NCBI GenBank assembly: GCA_041685115.1
Contig: JAWLGK010000001.1
Location: 248,001-312,000, forward strand
Reading direction: 5' to 3'
DNA from: JALOAT01 sp041685115
Lineage (GTDB): Bacteria; Pseudomonadota; Gammaproteobacteria; Thiohalomonadales; Thiohalomonadaceae
DNA length: 64,000 nt
Shown here one piece after another: positions 55,201-63,980 of this stretch. Made by a program: the position numbers and the translations under genes. Positions within the stretch are counted from its first letter, which is position 1, and every line of letters begins with the position of its first letter. The notes below the pieces were generated by a model that saw nothing but the letters and a program-made list of their open reading frames with translations, was not told the origin of the DNA and made no database searches.

Positions 55201-55519
55201 AAGCGGTGACTCTTGTGGTGTCGACTCATGCGTTGCCGCGCGTGGGGCGGGTATCGGCCCAAGGGGATAATGGGTGGAAGGGAATCTCATGACAGTAACC
55301 AAATGGCCGGTTGACATCATTGGACGTACGACCCGGCAGGTGCTGAAGTGATGAGGAAGCATGCATGAACCTGTATGCGAGGCTCGTTCCGACGCTTTCC
55401 ACGGCATTTCGCCCAGCAAAATGAGGAGAGCCCGGTTCATGCAAGCCCATTGACGAGGTGCCGCGCGTCAGGATGATGAACTCGGACCTACGCGCCTGCC
55501 CCACTGAAAGAGGAGCGGA
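55201..55519. other. 319-nt stretch with no recognised gene
   Basis: No supported gene is seen between the repeat at 55049 and the DHFR-like gene. One dyad, GCATGAACC (55363-55371) with GGTTCATGC (55434-55442), encloses about 60 nt. I could not match it to a known element. AAAGAGGAGCGG at the end is the ribosome-binding site of the next gene. Confidence 0.5.
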
Positions 55520-56092
55520 ATGGTGCGGACGCAGTACTACGCAGCGGCGAGCCTCGACGGATTTATCGCCACTTCGGACGACTCGCTCGATTGGCTGCTC
55601 GCGCTTGGCGATGTGAGCGAGACAAGTTTTCCGCAGTTCATTCAGGGCGTCGGTGCGATGGTCATGGGATCGGCGACGTACGAGTGGATACTGCATCATG
55701 TGGTCCGGCCGGGCGCAGCGGCACCAGGTGCGTGGCCGTATAGCCAGCCAGCATGGGTTTTCTCAAGCCGTGTTCTCCCCCGAATACCCGGCGCCGACAT
55801 CCGTTTCGTAAGCGGCGATGTCCGGCCGATCCATGCGCAGATAGCGCCCGTGGCCAAGGAAAAGAATCTCTGGATCGTGGGTGGCGGTGAATTGGCGGGG
55901 AAATTCTACGACGCGGGTCTTCTCGACGAAGTCATCGTGCAAGTCAGCTCGGTCACCTTGCTGTCAGGCAAACCTTTTCTACCCCGGCGCATTATCTCGC
56001 CTTCGCTGCAACTCGTGTCGGTACAACAATTCGGTGAAGGATTCGCCGAGCTGCGATACGTGATTCGGAAGTCTTCCATCCCGGCCACATGA
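55520..56092 (+). CDS. Dihydrofolate-reductase-fold protein (RibD C-terminal-like, YyaP type)
   Basis: The 190-residue protein has the RibD_C/DHFR-like pattern: YYAAASLDGFIATSDDSLDWL, a middle MVMGSATYEWI and LWIVGGGELAGKFYDAGLLDEVIVQV. Members are NAD(P)H-dependent reductases of unknown substrate. Its GC and codon usage look somewhat lower than the neighbours and it lies next to a dispersed repeat, so recent acquisition is possible. AGAGGAG precedes the start. Confidence 0.88.
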   Translation: MVRTQYYAAASLDGFIATSDDSLDWLLALGDVSETSFPQFIQGVGAMVMGSATYEWILHHVVRPGAAAPGAWPYSQPAWVFSSRVLPRIPGADIRFVSGDVRPIHAQIAPVAKEKNLWIVGGGELAGKFYDAGLLDEVIVQVSSVTLLSGKPFLPRRIISPSLQLVSVQQFGEGFAELRYVIRKSSIPAT

Positions 56093-56160
56093 CCTGAGCC
56101 ATTCACCCCAAGACCAGTGCCTTGGTGGGAATTTCGTGGATGGCTGCCCATTACGCGGGA

Positions 56161-56213
56161 GAAGGGCCGGGTCTTTCTTCATGAACTGCGCACGATGAAA
56201 GACTCGACCCTTC
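56161..56213. repeat. Imperfect inverted repeat downstream of the DHFR-like gene
   Basis: GAAGGGCCGGGTCTTTC (with TTCAT) and ATGAAAGACTCGACCCTTC form arms of about 19-22 nt around a 12-nt loop. No T-run follows. It lies between the converging DHFR-like and small Lys-rich genes and may serve as a weak terminator or be a repeat-element remnant. Confidence 0.5.
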
Positions 56214-56331
56214 ACCCATCGCCGACTTGGCGGCCGCTGCGATATCGCCGGCAGCGATGCCGTGCGGGGTCAGGCGCGGGACGCCCCGGTGCCTTCGCTA
56301 TCGTGATATCACGGGGTGCGCCGCGGAGAAG

Positions 56332-56421
56332 TCAGTCGGCCTTTTTGCGTTTTTCCTTCTTCTCCCGTCGCTTTTCCTTGAGAGACTTCTGGGCCACCTT
56401 TTTGGTCTGTTCCTTACTCAC
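56332..56421 (-). CDS. Small Lys-rich protein, 29 residues
   Basis: On the minus strand a GTG at 56419-56421 opens a 29-codon frame ending at TGA (56332-56334). The product starts MSKEQTKKVAQKSLKEK and continues RREKKEKRKKAD. It is extremely basic and likely helical. CAGGAG lies 8-9 nt before the start, a well-placed ribosome-binding site. Short Lys-rich proteins starting MSK(E/G) occur widely in proteobacteria without known function. It could bind nucleic acid or the ribosome. The longer frames on the opposite strand have no ribosome-binding site or similarity. Confidence 0.65.
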   Translation of the reverse strand: MSKEQTKKVAQKSLKEKRREKKEKRKKAD

Positions 56422-57155
56422 CTTGTGCACTCCTGATTGGATTGTTGGCAGTCACGGCATTCGCCGTGCACGGGTCGGGCGTCGCCGAGGCGCACGTGAT
56501 GCATCACGGGCAGGACGCGACTGGGAATGAGTGAGCAGGCCGGGGGCAACGGCGTGCCCCCGGCTTAAACCGGGAAGGTGAGGGAGCTGCGAGTAAGCGT
56601 TGATTGAAGCTGCAACATGGGCCTTTGGTTCATGATGAGCTGATACGAATCAACCATACCCGGAAACTTTTAAAAGGCAAGCCGGGCAGCACGGGGCGGC
56701 GATGTCGTGCCGCTTCGTTTGCGTTTTCGGGTGGAGTATGTCTCAATCTGAGCGACGGGCACCGCTAGTGGTGCGGCTGTTACTCCGGATTATGGATTCC
56801 ATGACCAAGCATCACCTTTGCAACATTCGTCCCCGCCCGCCAACCCGCTAGTTTGTCGGGATGCCCTGCATCCCGAACTTCTACCAACCAAAATTTATTC
56901 GTTCACGCACCGCGTTTCATTTGCGCAACACCTATGGCGTCGAGCCGGGCACGCCTGCCCCGGTATGCCTGTTCGTTCTGTTTCAATGTATGCCGGCCAT
57001 CTCGCCGGAAGCGGGTGATGGAAGCCGTTCCGCAGCTGAGGACGGGGGCACCGGCAACGCGCGAGTCAATTCCGATGCCGGAGCAACTCGTGTGCTGGCG
57101 ACCTGGGGCAGCAGGATGGAGAGTCATGTCGGCGAGGCCGACGCAAGGGTCGATC
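56422..57155. other. Long intergenic region before the Na/Pi-cotransporter-like gene
   Basis: I see no supported gene in these roughly 730 nt. GCCGGGGGC (about 56539) and GCCCCCGGC (about 56557) form a 9-bp hairpin, and GCACCGCTAGTGGTGC around 56760 is another small dyad. Base composition is lower in GC than the flanking genes from about 56600 to 56950. Open frames here read through in several phases and look non-coding. Confidence 0.45.
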
Positions 57156-58838
57156 ATGATAAATGGTACGGAGCTTCTGCTGAACTTCATTGGTGGCGTC
57201 GCGCTACTGGTGTGGGGCGTGCGGATGGTGCGCACCGGCATGATGCGCGCCTTCGGCGCACACCTGCGCGATGCGCTCGCGGCATGCACGGGCAACCGGT
57301 TCACCGCCGCGGGGACGGGCCTCGGCGTTACCGCGGTGCTGCAGAGCAGCGCCGCTACGGCCTTGATCGTGTCGCCATTGGTCGCGCGGGGAATGCTTAC
57401 CGCTGGCGGTGCGCTTGCCGTGATGCTGGGCGCGGACCTGGGTTCGGCATTGGTTGCCCAGGTGTTTGCCTTCGATTTGCGCTGGTTGGCGCCACTCGCC
57501 ATTGCGATCGGCGTGTTTATCTTCATGAAGCTCCGGGCGGAACGGGCGCGAAATGTCGGGCGTATCGTTATCGGCATTGGCTTAATGCTGCTTGCGCTAG
57601 GCTTTATCGGAACTGCGTCTGCGCCGTTGAGGGACACTCAAGGTGTCGGAGTGCTGCTGGCGGCCGTTGCGGGCGATCCCATCATTGCGGTGCTGTTCGC
57701 GGCCTTGCTGACGTGGCTTGCCCATTCGAGCCTTGCCATGGTTCTGCTGGTGGCGACCCTGGCCGGCTCCGGGGCGTTGCAGCCTGCGCTCGCCCTTGCA
57801 CTGATCCTGGGTGTAAACGTGGGTGGCGCGATAGTGCCTTACACACTGCAGGCTGGCGCTCCCGCTGCCGCACGTCGGGTACCGCTCGGTAATCTGCTCA
57901 TGCGCGGCGCAGCCGTTGTTGTGGTGCTGCCACTGTTACCCAGCATCGCGGAGTGGCTGTCCATGCTGGATGCCTCGCCAGGACGTGCGGCGGTACACGC
58001 CCACCTGGCCTTCAATCTGACCCTGGCGGCAGTGTTCCTGCCCGTCACCGAACGTGTGGCGCGCGTGACGGCGCGAGTGCTCCCGGATGCGCCGGCCACG
58101 CCGGATCCCGCTATACCCCTGCACCTGGATCCGGCAGCGCTGGAAACACCGTCCGAGGCCCTCATCTGCGCCGCCCGCGAATGCCTGCGCCTCGGCGAAC
58201 TCGTCGACCACATGTTGCAGCGCACTATCGAAGTGTTGGAACACGACGATACCGAGCTGTTGACGCAGGTCGGCGCGGATGATGACAAGGTGGACCGTCT
58301 CCATGAGGCCATCAAACGCTATCTTGTCCAGCTCTCTCGCACACACATGTCCCTTGAGGAGAGCGAGCGCTGCATGGAGATCATTCGCTTCACGGTGAAC
58401 CTCGAGCACGTGGGCGACGTCATCGAAAAGAACTTGATGGAGATCGCCGCGAAGAAGGTTTACCACGGCTACCGCTTTTCGTCCCACGAACTCGCGCGGG
58501 TCAAGGAGATTCACGCGCGCGTGGCAGAGAACCTCCAGCTTTCACTCAACGTGCTGCTGTCTCGTGACCGGTTACTGGCCCGCCGGCTTCTGGACGAAAA
58601 GGGTGCAGTGCGCGCCCTGGAGCGTGCGGCGGTACAGGCGCACTTCGAGCGCCTGCGCGAGGGTGCGACGGATTCGCTGAAAAACAGTGCGGTTTACATC
58701 GACGTCATCCGCGATCTCCGGCGCATCAATGGCGACCTGGCGGCGGCAGCGTATTCACTCGTGGGGGGCGATACGGCCAAGGTGCGGGCCGCCGCCGCGC
58801 CGCGAGAGGCAAACGACGGCGCGATATCGCCGAGCTAG
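57156..58838 (+). CDS. Na/Pi-cotransporter II-family protein with C-terminal PhoU domain
   Basis: The protein has about 560 residues. The N-terminal membrane half carries the two inverted repeats of the NptA/YjbB family: GGVALLVWGVRMVRTGM, then GVTAVLQSSAATALIV, and later LTWLAHSSLAMVLLVATLAGSG with QSS/HSS motifs. The C-terminal half is a helical PhoU-like domain (LRLGELVDHMLQRTIEVLEHDD; NLEHVGDVIEKNL). It should move phosphate, possibly outward as suggested for YjbB. ATG 57156 gives the family N-terminus; ATG 57126 (with GGAG) would add ten residues. Confidence 0.88.
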   Translation: MINGTELLLNFIGGVALLVWGVRMVRTGMMRAFGAHLRDALAACTGNRFTAAGTGLGVTAVLQSSAATALIVSPLVARGMLTAGGALAVMLGADLGSALVAQVFAFDLRWLAPLAIAIGVFIFMKLRAERARNVGRIVIGIGLMLLALGFIGTASAPLRDTQGVGVLLAAVAGDPIIAVLFAALLTWLAHSSLAMVLLVATLAGSGALQPALALALILGVNVGGAIVPYTLQAGAPAAARRVPLGNLLMRGAAVVVVLPLLPSIAEWLSMLDASPGRAAVHAHLAFNLTLAAVFLPVTERVARVTARVLPDAPATPDPAIPLHLDPAALETPSEALICAARECLRLGELVDHMLQRTIEVLEHDDTELLTQVGADDDKVDRLHEAIKRYLVQLSRTHMSLEESERCMEIIRFTVNLEHVGDVIEKNLMEIAAKKVYHGYRFSSHELARVKEIHARVAENLQLSLNVLLSRDRLLARRLLDEKGAVRALERAAVQAHFERLREGATDSLKNSAVYIDVIRDLRRINGDLAAAAYSLVGGDTAKVRAAAAPREANDGAISPS

Positions 58839-58938
58839 AAGAGGCACGCCGGCGGATGCCGCGCTTGCGCGCATTCGGCGGGCCGCCAGTGCACAAGGTG
58901 TATCGCGCGACCCGCCAAACGAAGCACAAGTCTCAAGT

Positions 58939-60366
58939 TCAACTTACCGCGATGCGGTAGTGCTTCTCCGTGAACAGCCGTAGGCAGGCATCGACCACCG
59001 CCGGGTCGTAAAGCGTGCCGCGGTGGCTCTGGATCTCGTCCATGGCGTCCTCGATGGTTCGCGCGGGGCGGTAGGGACGGAAGGAGGCGATGGATTCCAC
59101 CACATCTGCCACGGCGATAATGCGTGCGCCGAGCAGTACCTGGTCACCCTTGAGCTGATTTGGGTAGCCGGATCCGTCCATGCGCTCGTGGTGCTGCAGC
59201 ACCATCTCGGCTACCGGCCAGGGAAAGTCGGTGATCTTTAGGATGTCGTAGCCGATACGTGCATGGGTCTTCACCAGTTCATACTCGATGGGCCCCAGTT
59301 CACCTGGAAAACTGAGGATCTCCGCGGGGATGTGGATCTTGCCGATATCGTGAATGCTTGCCGCCAAGGCGATGCCGTGAATTTCGTCAGGCGGCAGGTC
59401 CATCTCTTCGCCAAGATGCCGGGTCAGATCGGCCACGCGCCGCTGATGCCCGGCCGTATAGGGGTCGCGCTTTTCGATGGTGGAGGCGATCGCCTCGATG
59501 GTCGCTTCCATGCTTCTTTCCAACCGCAGCAGATAGTGTTTTCGCTCTTCCTCCATTTCGTGCTGTTCCGTGATGTCCTGCAAGGCGCCGTCCCAGACGA
59601 TGCTGCCGTCTTCCTGCCAACTGGGCATGGCGTTACACAGCAGATAACGTAACTTGCCGTCGGCGTCCATGCTGCGAAAAATCCGGTGGAGCCTGCCCCC
59701 GGCCGTGGCGACCGCCTTCTCGAATTCGGCGCGTTCCTCGGGAAGCAGGCGCGAAAGAAAGCGGTCCGGATCGCTCAACAGGTCCGGAGGTGTAAGTTCG
59801 AGGGCCGTCCGGGAACCGCCACTGACATAGCCGAATTCAAGGCTGCCGTCCGGGTAACGCACCAGTTGGAAGAGCATCTCCGGCACGTTGTCCGCCATGA
59901 CGAAAAACCGGTGCTGGGAGGTGAGTCGGGCGAGCGTGGAGCCGAACAGCCCGGCCACTGCCAAATAGAGATTCAACAGCTCGCGATCGAGCGTTGCGAC
60001 CCCCCGCTTGCCCAGGGCCATGACGCATACCGTGCGGCCCTCCACAGTCAGCGGCAGGAAAACCACGGCATACGTGGTGTCCAGGAGCAGCGTTTCGGTG
60101 GCCAGAAAACCGCTTTCCAACACTTGGTGGATCACACCCGATGCCTCGGTGTGCAATTGTGAGCAATTCTTGATTCCCACGCAGTGGTGGAACACCAACC
60201 GGCCATTTCGCCGGGGTGCGGCAAACACGGCCAGGTCCGACTGCAGGAAGTGCAGCCCGATTTTGCCGAACTCCGCCCAGATGTCCTGACGCGGATCGAG
60301 TGCCGCCAGATACTGGGCACTCTTGATGACGGCATCGAGCCGCTGTTCGGCGAGTTGGGACGTCAT
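58939..60366 (-). CDS. GAF/PAS sensor with HD-GYP domain (probable c-di-GMP phosphodiesterase)
   Basis: The 475-residue protein has a GAF-like N-terminal region (about 1-165), a PAS-like region (about 170-300: NVPEMLFQLVRYPDGSLEFGYVS, then a PAC-type DGALQDITEQ) and a C-terminal HD-GYP domain. Catalytic residues are intact: HDIGK at His339-Asp340 and HHERMDGSGYP with the GYP at 400-402. It should degrade cyclic di-GMP in response to an unknown signal. Its ATG overlaps the stop of the preceding gene (ATGA), so it belongs to the corrinoid operon. A longer frame upstream is antisense-like and unsupported. Confidence 0.9.
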   Translation of the reverse strand: MTSQLAEQRLDAVIKSAQYLAALDPRQDIWAEFGKIGLHFLQSDLAVFAAPRRNGRLVFHHCVGIKNCSQLHTEASGVIHQVLESGFLATETLLLDTTYAVVFLPLTVEGRTVCVMALGKRGVATLDRELLNLYLAVAGLFGSTLARLTSQHRFFVMADNVPEMLFQLVRYPDGSLEFGYVSGGSRTALELTPPDLLSDPDRFLSRLLPEERAEFEKAVATAGGRLHRIFRSMDADGKLRYLLCNAMPSWQEDGSIVWDGALQDITEQHEMEEERKHYLLRLERSMEATIEAIASTIEKRDPYTAGHQRRVADLTRHLGEEMDLPPDEIHGIALAASIHDIGKIHIPAEILSFPGELGPIEYELVKTHARIGYDILKITDFPWPVAEMVLQHHERMDGSGYPNQLKGDQVLLGARIIAVADVVESIASFRPYRPARTIEDAMDEIQSHRGTLYDPAVVDACLRLFTEKHYRIAVS

Positions 60367-61949
60367 GGAGTTGTGAATGGCCTCAGATACAGATGGTCCA
60401 TGAAGGTGCGTGCGAAATCGGCATCGTGGGCCAGGTTGAGCACACTGCCCGCACGGCCTCGCAAGCGGGATAAGCGCTGTTGAGCGGCATGTGACAGCAG
60501 CAGGTCGGCGCAACCGCTCAGGGCTGTGTTTCCGGCCAGCATGATGCGTTCGCGGCTCACCATCGGCACGAGTCCCACGGCCTGGGCGCTGGCGATGTCC
60601 AGGTAACGACCGAAGGCGCCGGCGATCCAGATGCACTGGAGTGCGTCGACATGCAGGCCCGCCTTTCTGCACAGCGCGGACACTGCCGCGCCGATCGCGG
60701 CCTTGGCCCGCTGGAAGGCGTCCACGTCACGTTTGGTCAGCACCATGTCGCGCTTGCCGGCAAAAAAACGGAACTCCCCATCCACCAGGTTTCCTCGTTC
60801 GCTCAGTACGCCTCGCTCACGCAGTCGCGCCATCAGATCCACCAGCCCGGAGCCGCACAGTCCGCTTGCCTGATCGCTTTCGAGGGTGTGGAACGCGAAT
60901 TCCCCATTACTGGTGACCCGGTAAATGGCCCCGGGTTCCGCCGGCACACCGAGCCCGACGGTTTCGAAGGCGGGCCCGCCGGCTGTGGCGGTGACGTACA
61001 GGCGTTCGCCATCCCATAGTGCAACCTCCGAATTGGTCCCTGCATCAATGAACAAGGCGGGCGAGTCGCCTTCGTCAAGCCGGACCGCCACCAGTCCGGC
61101 CAATAGATCGGACCCGACAAAGCCGGCCAGCGGTTGGATCACCTCCACCTGTGCATGCGGGTGGATCTGCCAGCGCGCAACCCAGGGCGCCACGTCGTCG
61201 GGGCGGCATTCCAGCGGCAGGCTCCAATAATCGGGGCAGAGCAATCGCTCCAGCTGCTTGCCCGTGAGCAGCGCCAGCATGGCCGTGTTTCCCACCAGGA
61301 CCACGCGCACGATGCGCCGCAGGTCGAGGCCGTCGTGGACTGCGATGTCTTGCAGGGCCTCGGCAAGGGCCTCCACCACCTGATCGCTCATCTGCGCCGC
61401 GATCTCGGGAGAGTGTGCCGCTGCCGCCAGACGACCGATGAAGTCGCTGCCATGCACCGCTTGCGGATTGCGGCCCCAGCGGTCCGCCAACCAGCGGCCG
61501 CGTTCCAGTTCAAAGACCGAGAGGCTGAGATTGGTGGTGCCGATGTCCACGGCGACACCGCACGGCCGCGGGATGTCGGCGGTGTCCGGTACGAGGTCGT
61601 GCTCACGGGTCTCGCCGCGCTGCCAGAATCCCTCGGGTGTGGCGCGCCAGTCCGAGGGCGGCGCCGGATTCAGCACCTCCACGGAGAGCGCCCCATGGGG
61701 CCGGACCTGACAGGCCAGGCGCACACCCTGCGTCAACAGGTCCTCATACAGATGAAGCTGTTCGCTCGTGGTCACCGGCCCCGCGTCGCCCGCCAGCACG
61801 CGGATGCGGCACAGGCCACAGGCGCCGTTGCCGTGGCAACCCGAGCGGACCCGAAAGGGTGTGGGTTCCAGGATGTCGCGCACGGAACGGCCGGGCCTGA
61901 AAACCAGCCGGTGGGTCTGGTTGTCGAGCAGGATGGTCAGTTCCGGCAC
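60363..61949 (-). CDS. ASKHA-domain ferredoxin, RACE/RamA-type activator of corrinoid enzymes
   Basis: The 528-residue protein begins with a [2Fe-2S] ferredoxin domain (Cys38, Cys44, Cys47 in CHGNGACGLC, and a fourth in LACQV). A large ASKHA (actin-like ATPase) domain follows, with GVAVDIGTTNLSLSVFEL, VVLVGNTAMLALL, LFIDAGTNSEVAL and ASGLCGSGLVDLMA. This is the layout of reductive activators that use ATP to return Co(II) corrinoid proteins to Co(I). It starts with GTG, overlapping the UroD-like gene by 13 nt. Confidence 0.9.
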   Translation of the reverse strand: MPELTILLDNQTHRLVFRPGRSVRDILEPTPFRVRSGCHGNGACGLCRIRVLAGDAGPVTTSEQLHLYEDLLTQGVRLACQVRPHGALSVEVLNPAPPSDWRATPEGFWQRGETREHDLVPDTADIPRPCGVAVDIGTTNLSLSVFELERGRWLADRWGRNPQAVHGSDFIGRLAAAAHSPEIAAQMSDQVVEALAEALQDIAVHDGLDLRRIVRVVLVGNTAMLALLTGKQLERLLCPDYWSLPLECRPDDVAPWVARWQIHPHAQVEVIQPLAGFVGSDLLAGLVAVRLDEGDSPALFIDAGTNSEVALWDGERLYVTATAGGPAFETVGLGVPAEPGAIYRVTSNGEFAFHTLESDQASGLCGSGLVDLMARLRERGVLSERGNLVDGEFRFFAGKRDMVLTKRDVDAFQRAKAAIGAAVSALCRKAGLHVDALQCIWIAGAFGRYLDIASAQAVGLVPMVSRERIMLAGNTALSGCADLLLSHAAQQRLSRLRGRAGSVLNLAHDADFARTFMDHLYLRPFTTP

Positions 61950-62959
61950 GGCGCGTCCGCCGCACAGGCGGCCAGCATGGCGTGAAGGTTTTCCGGCTTC
62001 GCTTCCAGCGGAACTTCCGAGCCGGAGGAAAGGAGCAGGCCGCCCCGCGTACCCACCTCGGCACGCGCCGCACAGGCCTCGTCGAAGAGCTGTCCGGGCG
62101 TGGCCAGTACGAAATCCAGTGAGCGGATGTTGCCGGCAAGGCAGGTGTGCGGCAGCTGCCGTTTTCCCTCGGTGAGCGAAACCTCGTAATCGAGGGTGAC
62201 GATATCGGGGCCGGTGTCGGGGAGCGCCGCCAGCAGCGGCGCGATGGGACCGGCGATGTCGAGCCACACCAGCACACCGGCGTCACGGAAGGCCGCCATG
62301 ATCTTTGCCTGCCGCGGCAGCACATGCGCGTGGAACAGCGCCGGTGGAATGACCGCCGGGGAGGATGACGGATCGACTACGACCATCGCCTGCACGCCGG
62401 CGCGGATCTGCGCCAGGCCGAAGGCGATGGCCACATCGGTGGCATGGTCCAGCACCTGCAGGAACGCCTCCGGGGCGTCCACAAGAAAATACAGGGCCTC
62501 TTCCAACGCCATGTAGGTGGTGGCCTGGCTCATGGGGCCCGTCACGGTGCCCACCACCAGCAGGCGATCACCGGCGGCGTGATGCAGCGCCGCGGCGGCC
62601 TTCAGCACTTCGGGCATGCGGCCATCGCGCGTTGGATCCGGCATTTTCAGGCGGGACGGAACCTCGCTCGAGCGCAGCGCGTACTGCGCCACCTGAGGAT
62701 AAAGATTCGGACTGTAGTGCAACGTGGAACCTATTGCCTCGGTTTCCACGAAGGTGTCCATGAAGGCATAGACCGCGTCGTACCCGTAGCGGTCCTGGGC
62801 GGCGAGTTGGCATTGTGCAAGACAATCCCCGTCGCGCAGGTAATCGGACAGCGGAACGCCCGCCACCACCGCGGCATGCCCGAACACCAGGGGCATGCAA
62901 GGCACGCGATCGGCCGGTTGAAAAGCCACCGTTGCCTGGATGCGTTGCAACCCGTTCAC
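61937..62959 (-). CDS. UroD-superfamily corrinoid methyltransferase
   Basis: The 340-residue protein resembles MtaA/MtbA-type and O-demethylase methyltransferases, not haem-pathway UroD. It has RIQATVAFQPADRVPCMP at the start, VTGPMSQATTYMALEE in the middle and a HxC zinc motif (LPHTCLAGN; His271, Cys273). The third ligand, a Cys in the GC(E/G) turn of LSSGCEIP-like sequences, is Ser314 here (LLSSGSEVP). It probably moves a methyl group to or from the corrinoid protein encoded just upstream. It starts with GTG overlapping that gene (GTGA). The methyl donor is unknown. Confidence 0.85.
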   Translation of the reverse strand: MNGLQRIQATVAFQPADRVPCMPLVFGHAAVVAGVPLSDYLRDGDCLAQCQLAAQDRYGYDAVYAFMDTFVETEAIGSTLHYSPNLYPQVAQYALRSSEVPSRLKMPDPTRDGRMPEVLKAAAALHHAAGDRLLVVGTVTGPMSQATTYMALEEALYFLVDAPEAFLQVLDHATDVAIAFGLAQIRAGVQAMVVVDPSSSPAVIPPALFHAHVLPRQAKIMAAFRDAGVLVWLDIAGPIAPLLAALPDTGPDIVTLDYEVSLTEGKRQLPHTCLAGNIRSLDFVLATPGQLFDEACAARAEVGTRGGLLLSSGSEVPLEAKPENLHAMLAACAADAPCRN

Positions 62960-63606
62960 GGTAGCTCCTGCACCATCTGCTCGAGATAGCGGGCACCGTC
63001 GAAGGCGGTTTCGGCCACGTAGTCCACATCCAGGCTCGCGGCGCTTGCCTGTTTGAGCGCCGCGCCGCCGGCGACCACTCTTACGTGTCCCAGTCCCCGC
63101 GCGGCGAGCGCCGGCCGGAGCTTGCGCACCTGGGGAACCACCGACGAAATCAGCCCACTGACCAAGGCGGCGACCGCCCCCTCGCGTTCCACCGCCTCGA
63201 CCAGGTGAGGAATGGGACAGTCCTGCCCCAGGTCCACCACGCGAAAGCCCTTGCCGATCAACACCGTCTTGACGATGTTCTTACCGAGATCGTGAATGTC
63301 ACCCTCGGGCGTGGCGATCACGAAGGTTGCACGTCCCTCGCCGCGGCTCACGCCTTCGGGGTACAGCACGCCCACGACCGTGGATACCGCACGGCCCACG
63401 AGCATGATCTCCAGAAGGTTGAAGCCCTCGACGGTGCATTTCTCGTCGAGCCGGGTCATGGCGGTCTCAAGCCCCGCTACCACGATGCGCTCACGGCTGA
63501 CCCCCGCCGCCAGCAGCTGGCCGGTTTCCGCAAGTGCCGCCTCCGGATCGCCTTCCAGCAGGGCAACCATCAGCCGATCGAGTGCCGCGTGTGCGTCGTT
63601 GGGCAT
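62956..63606 (-). CDS. Corrinoid (B12)-binding methyl-carrier protein
   Basis: The 216-residue protein has the two domains of MtaC/MtbC-type proteins: a helical cap (residues about 1-85) and a Rossmann B12 domain with the signature GDIHDLGKNI, in which His105 is the lower cobalt ligand (DxHxxG), then VDLGQDCP and SGLISSVVPQV. It carries the methyl group between methyltransferases. It is the first gene of an operon with the UroD-like methyltransferase, the RACE-type activator and the HD-GYP protein, all overlapping. Confidence 0.92.
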   Translation of the reverse strand: MPNDAHAALDRLMVALLEGDPEAALAETGQLLAAGVSRERIVVAGLETAMTRLDEKCTVEGFNLLEIMLVGRAVSTVVGVLYPEGVSRGEGRATFVIATPEGDIHDLGKNIVKTVLIGKGFRVVDLGQDCPIPHLVEAVEREGAVAALVSGLISSVVPQVRKLRPALAARGLGHVRVVAGGAALKQASAASLDVDYVAETAFDGARYLEQMVQELP

Positions 63607-63767
63607 GGGTGAATTTCGATACCTGGTAAAAAGATTGTGCCACAAGTCATCGTCCAATGGCCGCACTTCAGGCACCGCTCGGCAGCCGGATCGCATAATC
63701 CGCTATACGTCAGCACTTTGAATGCGAGGCCGCATGAAAAACTGTGTGGCCCCGTCGCTCCACCCTC

Positions 63768-63980
63768 ATGAAATCGACGTGCACGATTCGCCGGTTTTGG
63801 GGGTTATTCCGAGAGTGCGTGAAAAGCGAAATCGCTACGGCGAGCGCGCCTCATCTGCGTGTCCAGCTTTCGTATCGCACCGAAGGCCGGCGTCAGCGGT
63901 CGTTTTCAGTCCAGGTTAATCTTGCCGGTGCACTCTGTCTCCGTGGACAAAAAACACCCCACGGGAGCGACATGTTATGA
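63768..63980 (+). CDS. Possible small gene, 70 codons, unrecognised
   Basis: A frame from ATG 63768 (MKSTCTIRRFWGLFREC) to TGA 63980 could encode 70 residues with no recognised motif. Its stop overlaps an ATG at 63977 (ATGA), which begins another frame running off the window. There is no clear ribosome-binding site and the composition is not decisive. The rest of 63607-63767 shows nothing I can name; it should hold the promoter of the corrinoid operon on the minus strand. Confidence 0.25.
   Translation: MKSTCTIRRFWGLFRECVKSEIATASAPHLRVQLSYRTEGRRQRSFSVQVNLAGALCLRGQKTPHGSDML

Noticed and set aside
55363..55442. Possible attC or group II intron remnant before the DHFR-like gene
   Set aside because: Only a 9-bp dyad (GCATGAACC/GGTTCATGC) is seen; none of the conserved attC core sites or intron domain V features could be recognised.
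56117..56530. 137-codon frame on the plus strand over the small Lys-rich gene
   Set aside because: No ribosome-binding site or motif, and it reads through an inverted repeat. The minus-strand 29-codon frame is better supported.
58856..58960. 34-codon frame between the Na/Pi gene and the HD-GYP gene
   Set aside because: No ribosome-binding site, and it overlaps the end of the HD-GYP gene; no similarity.
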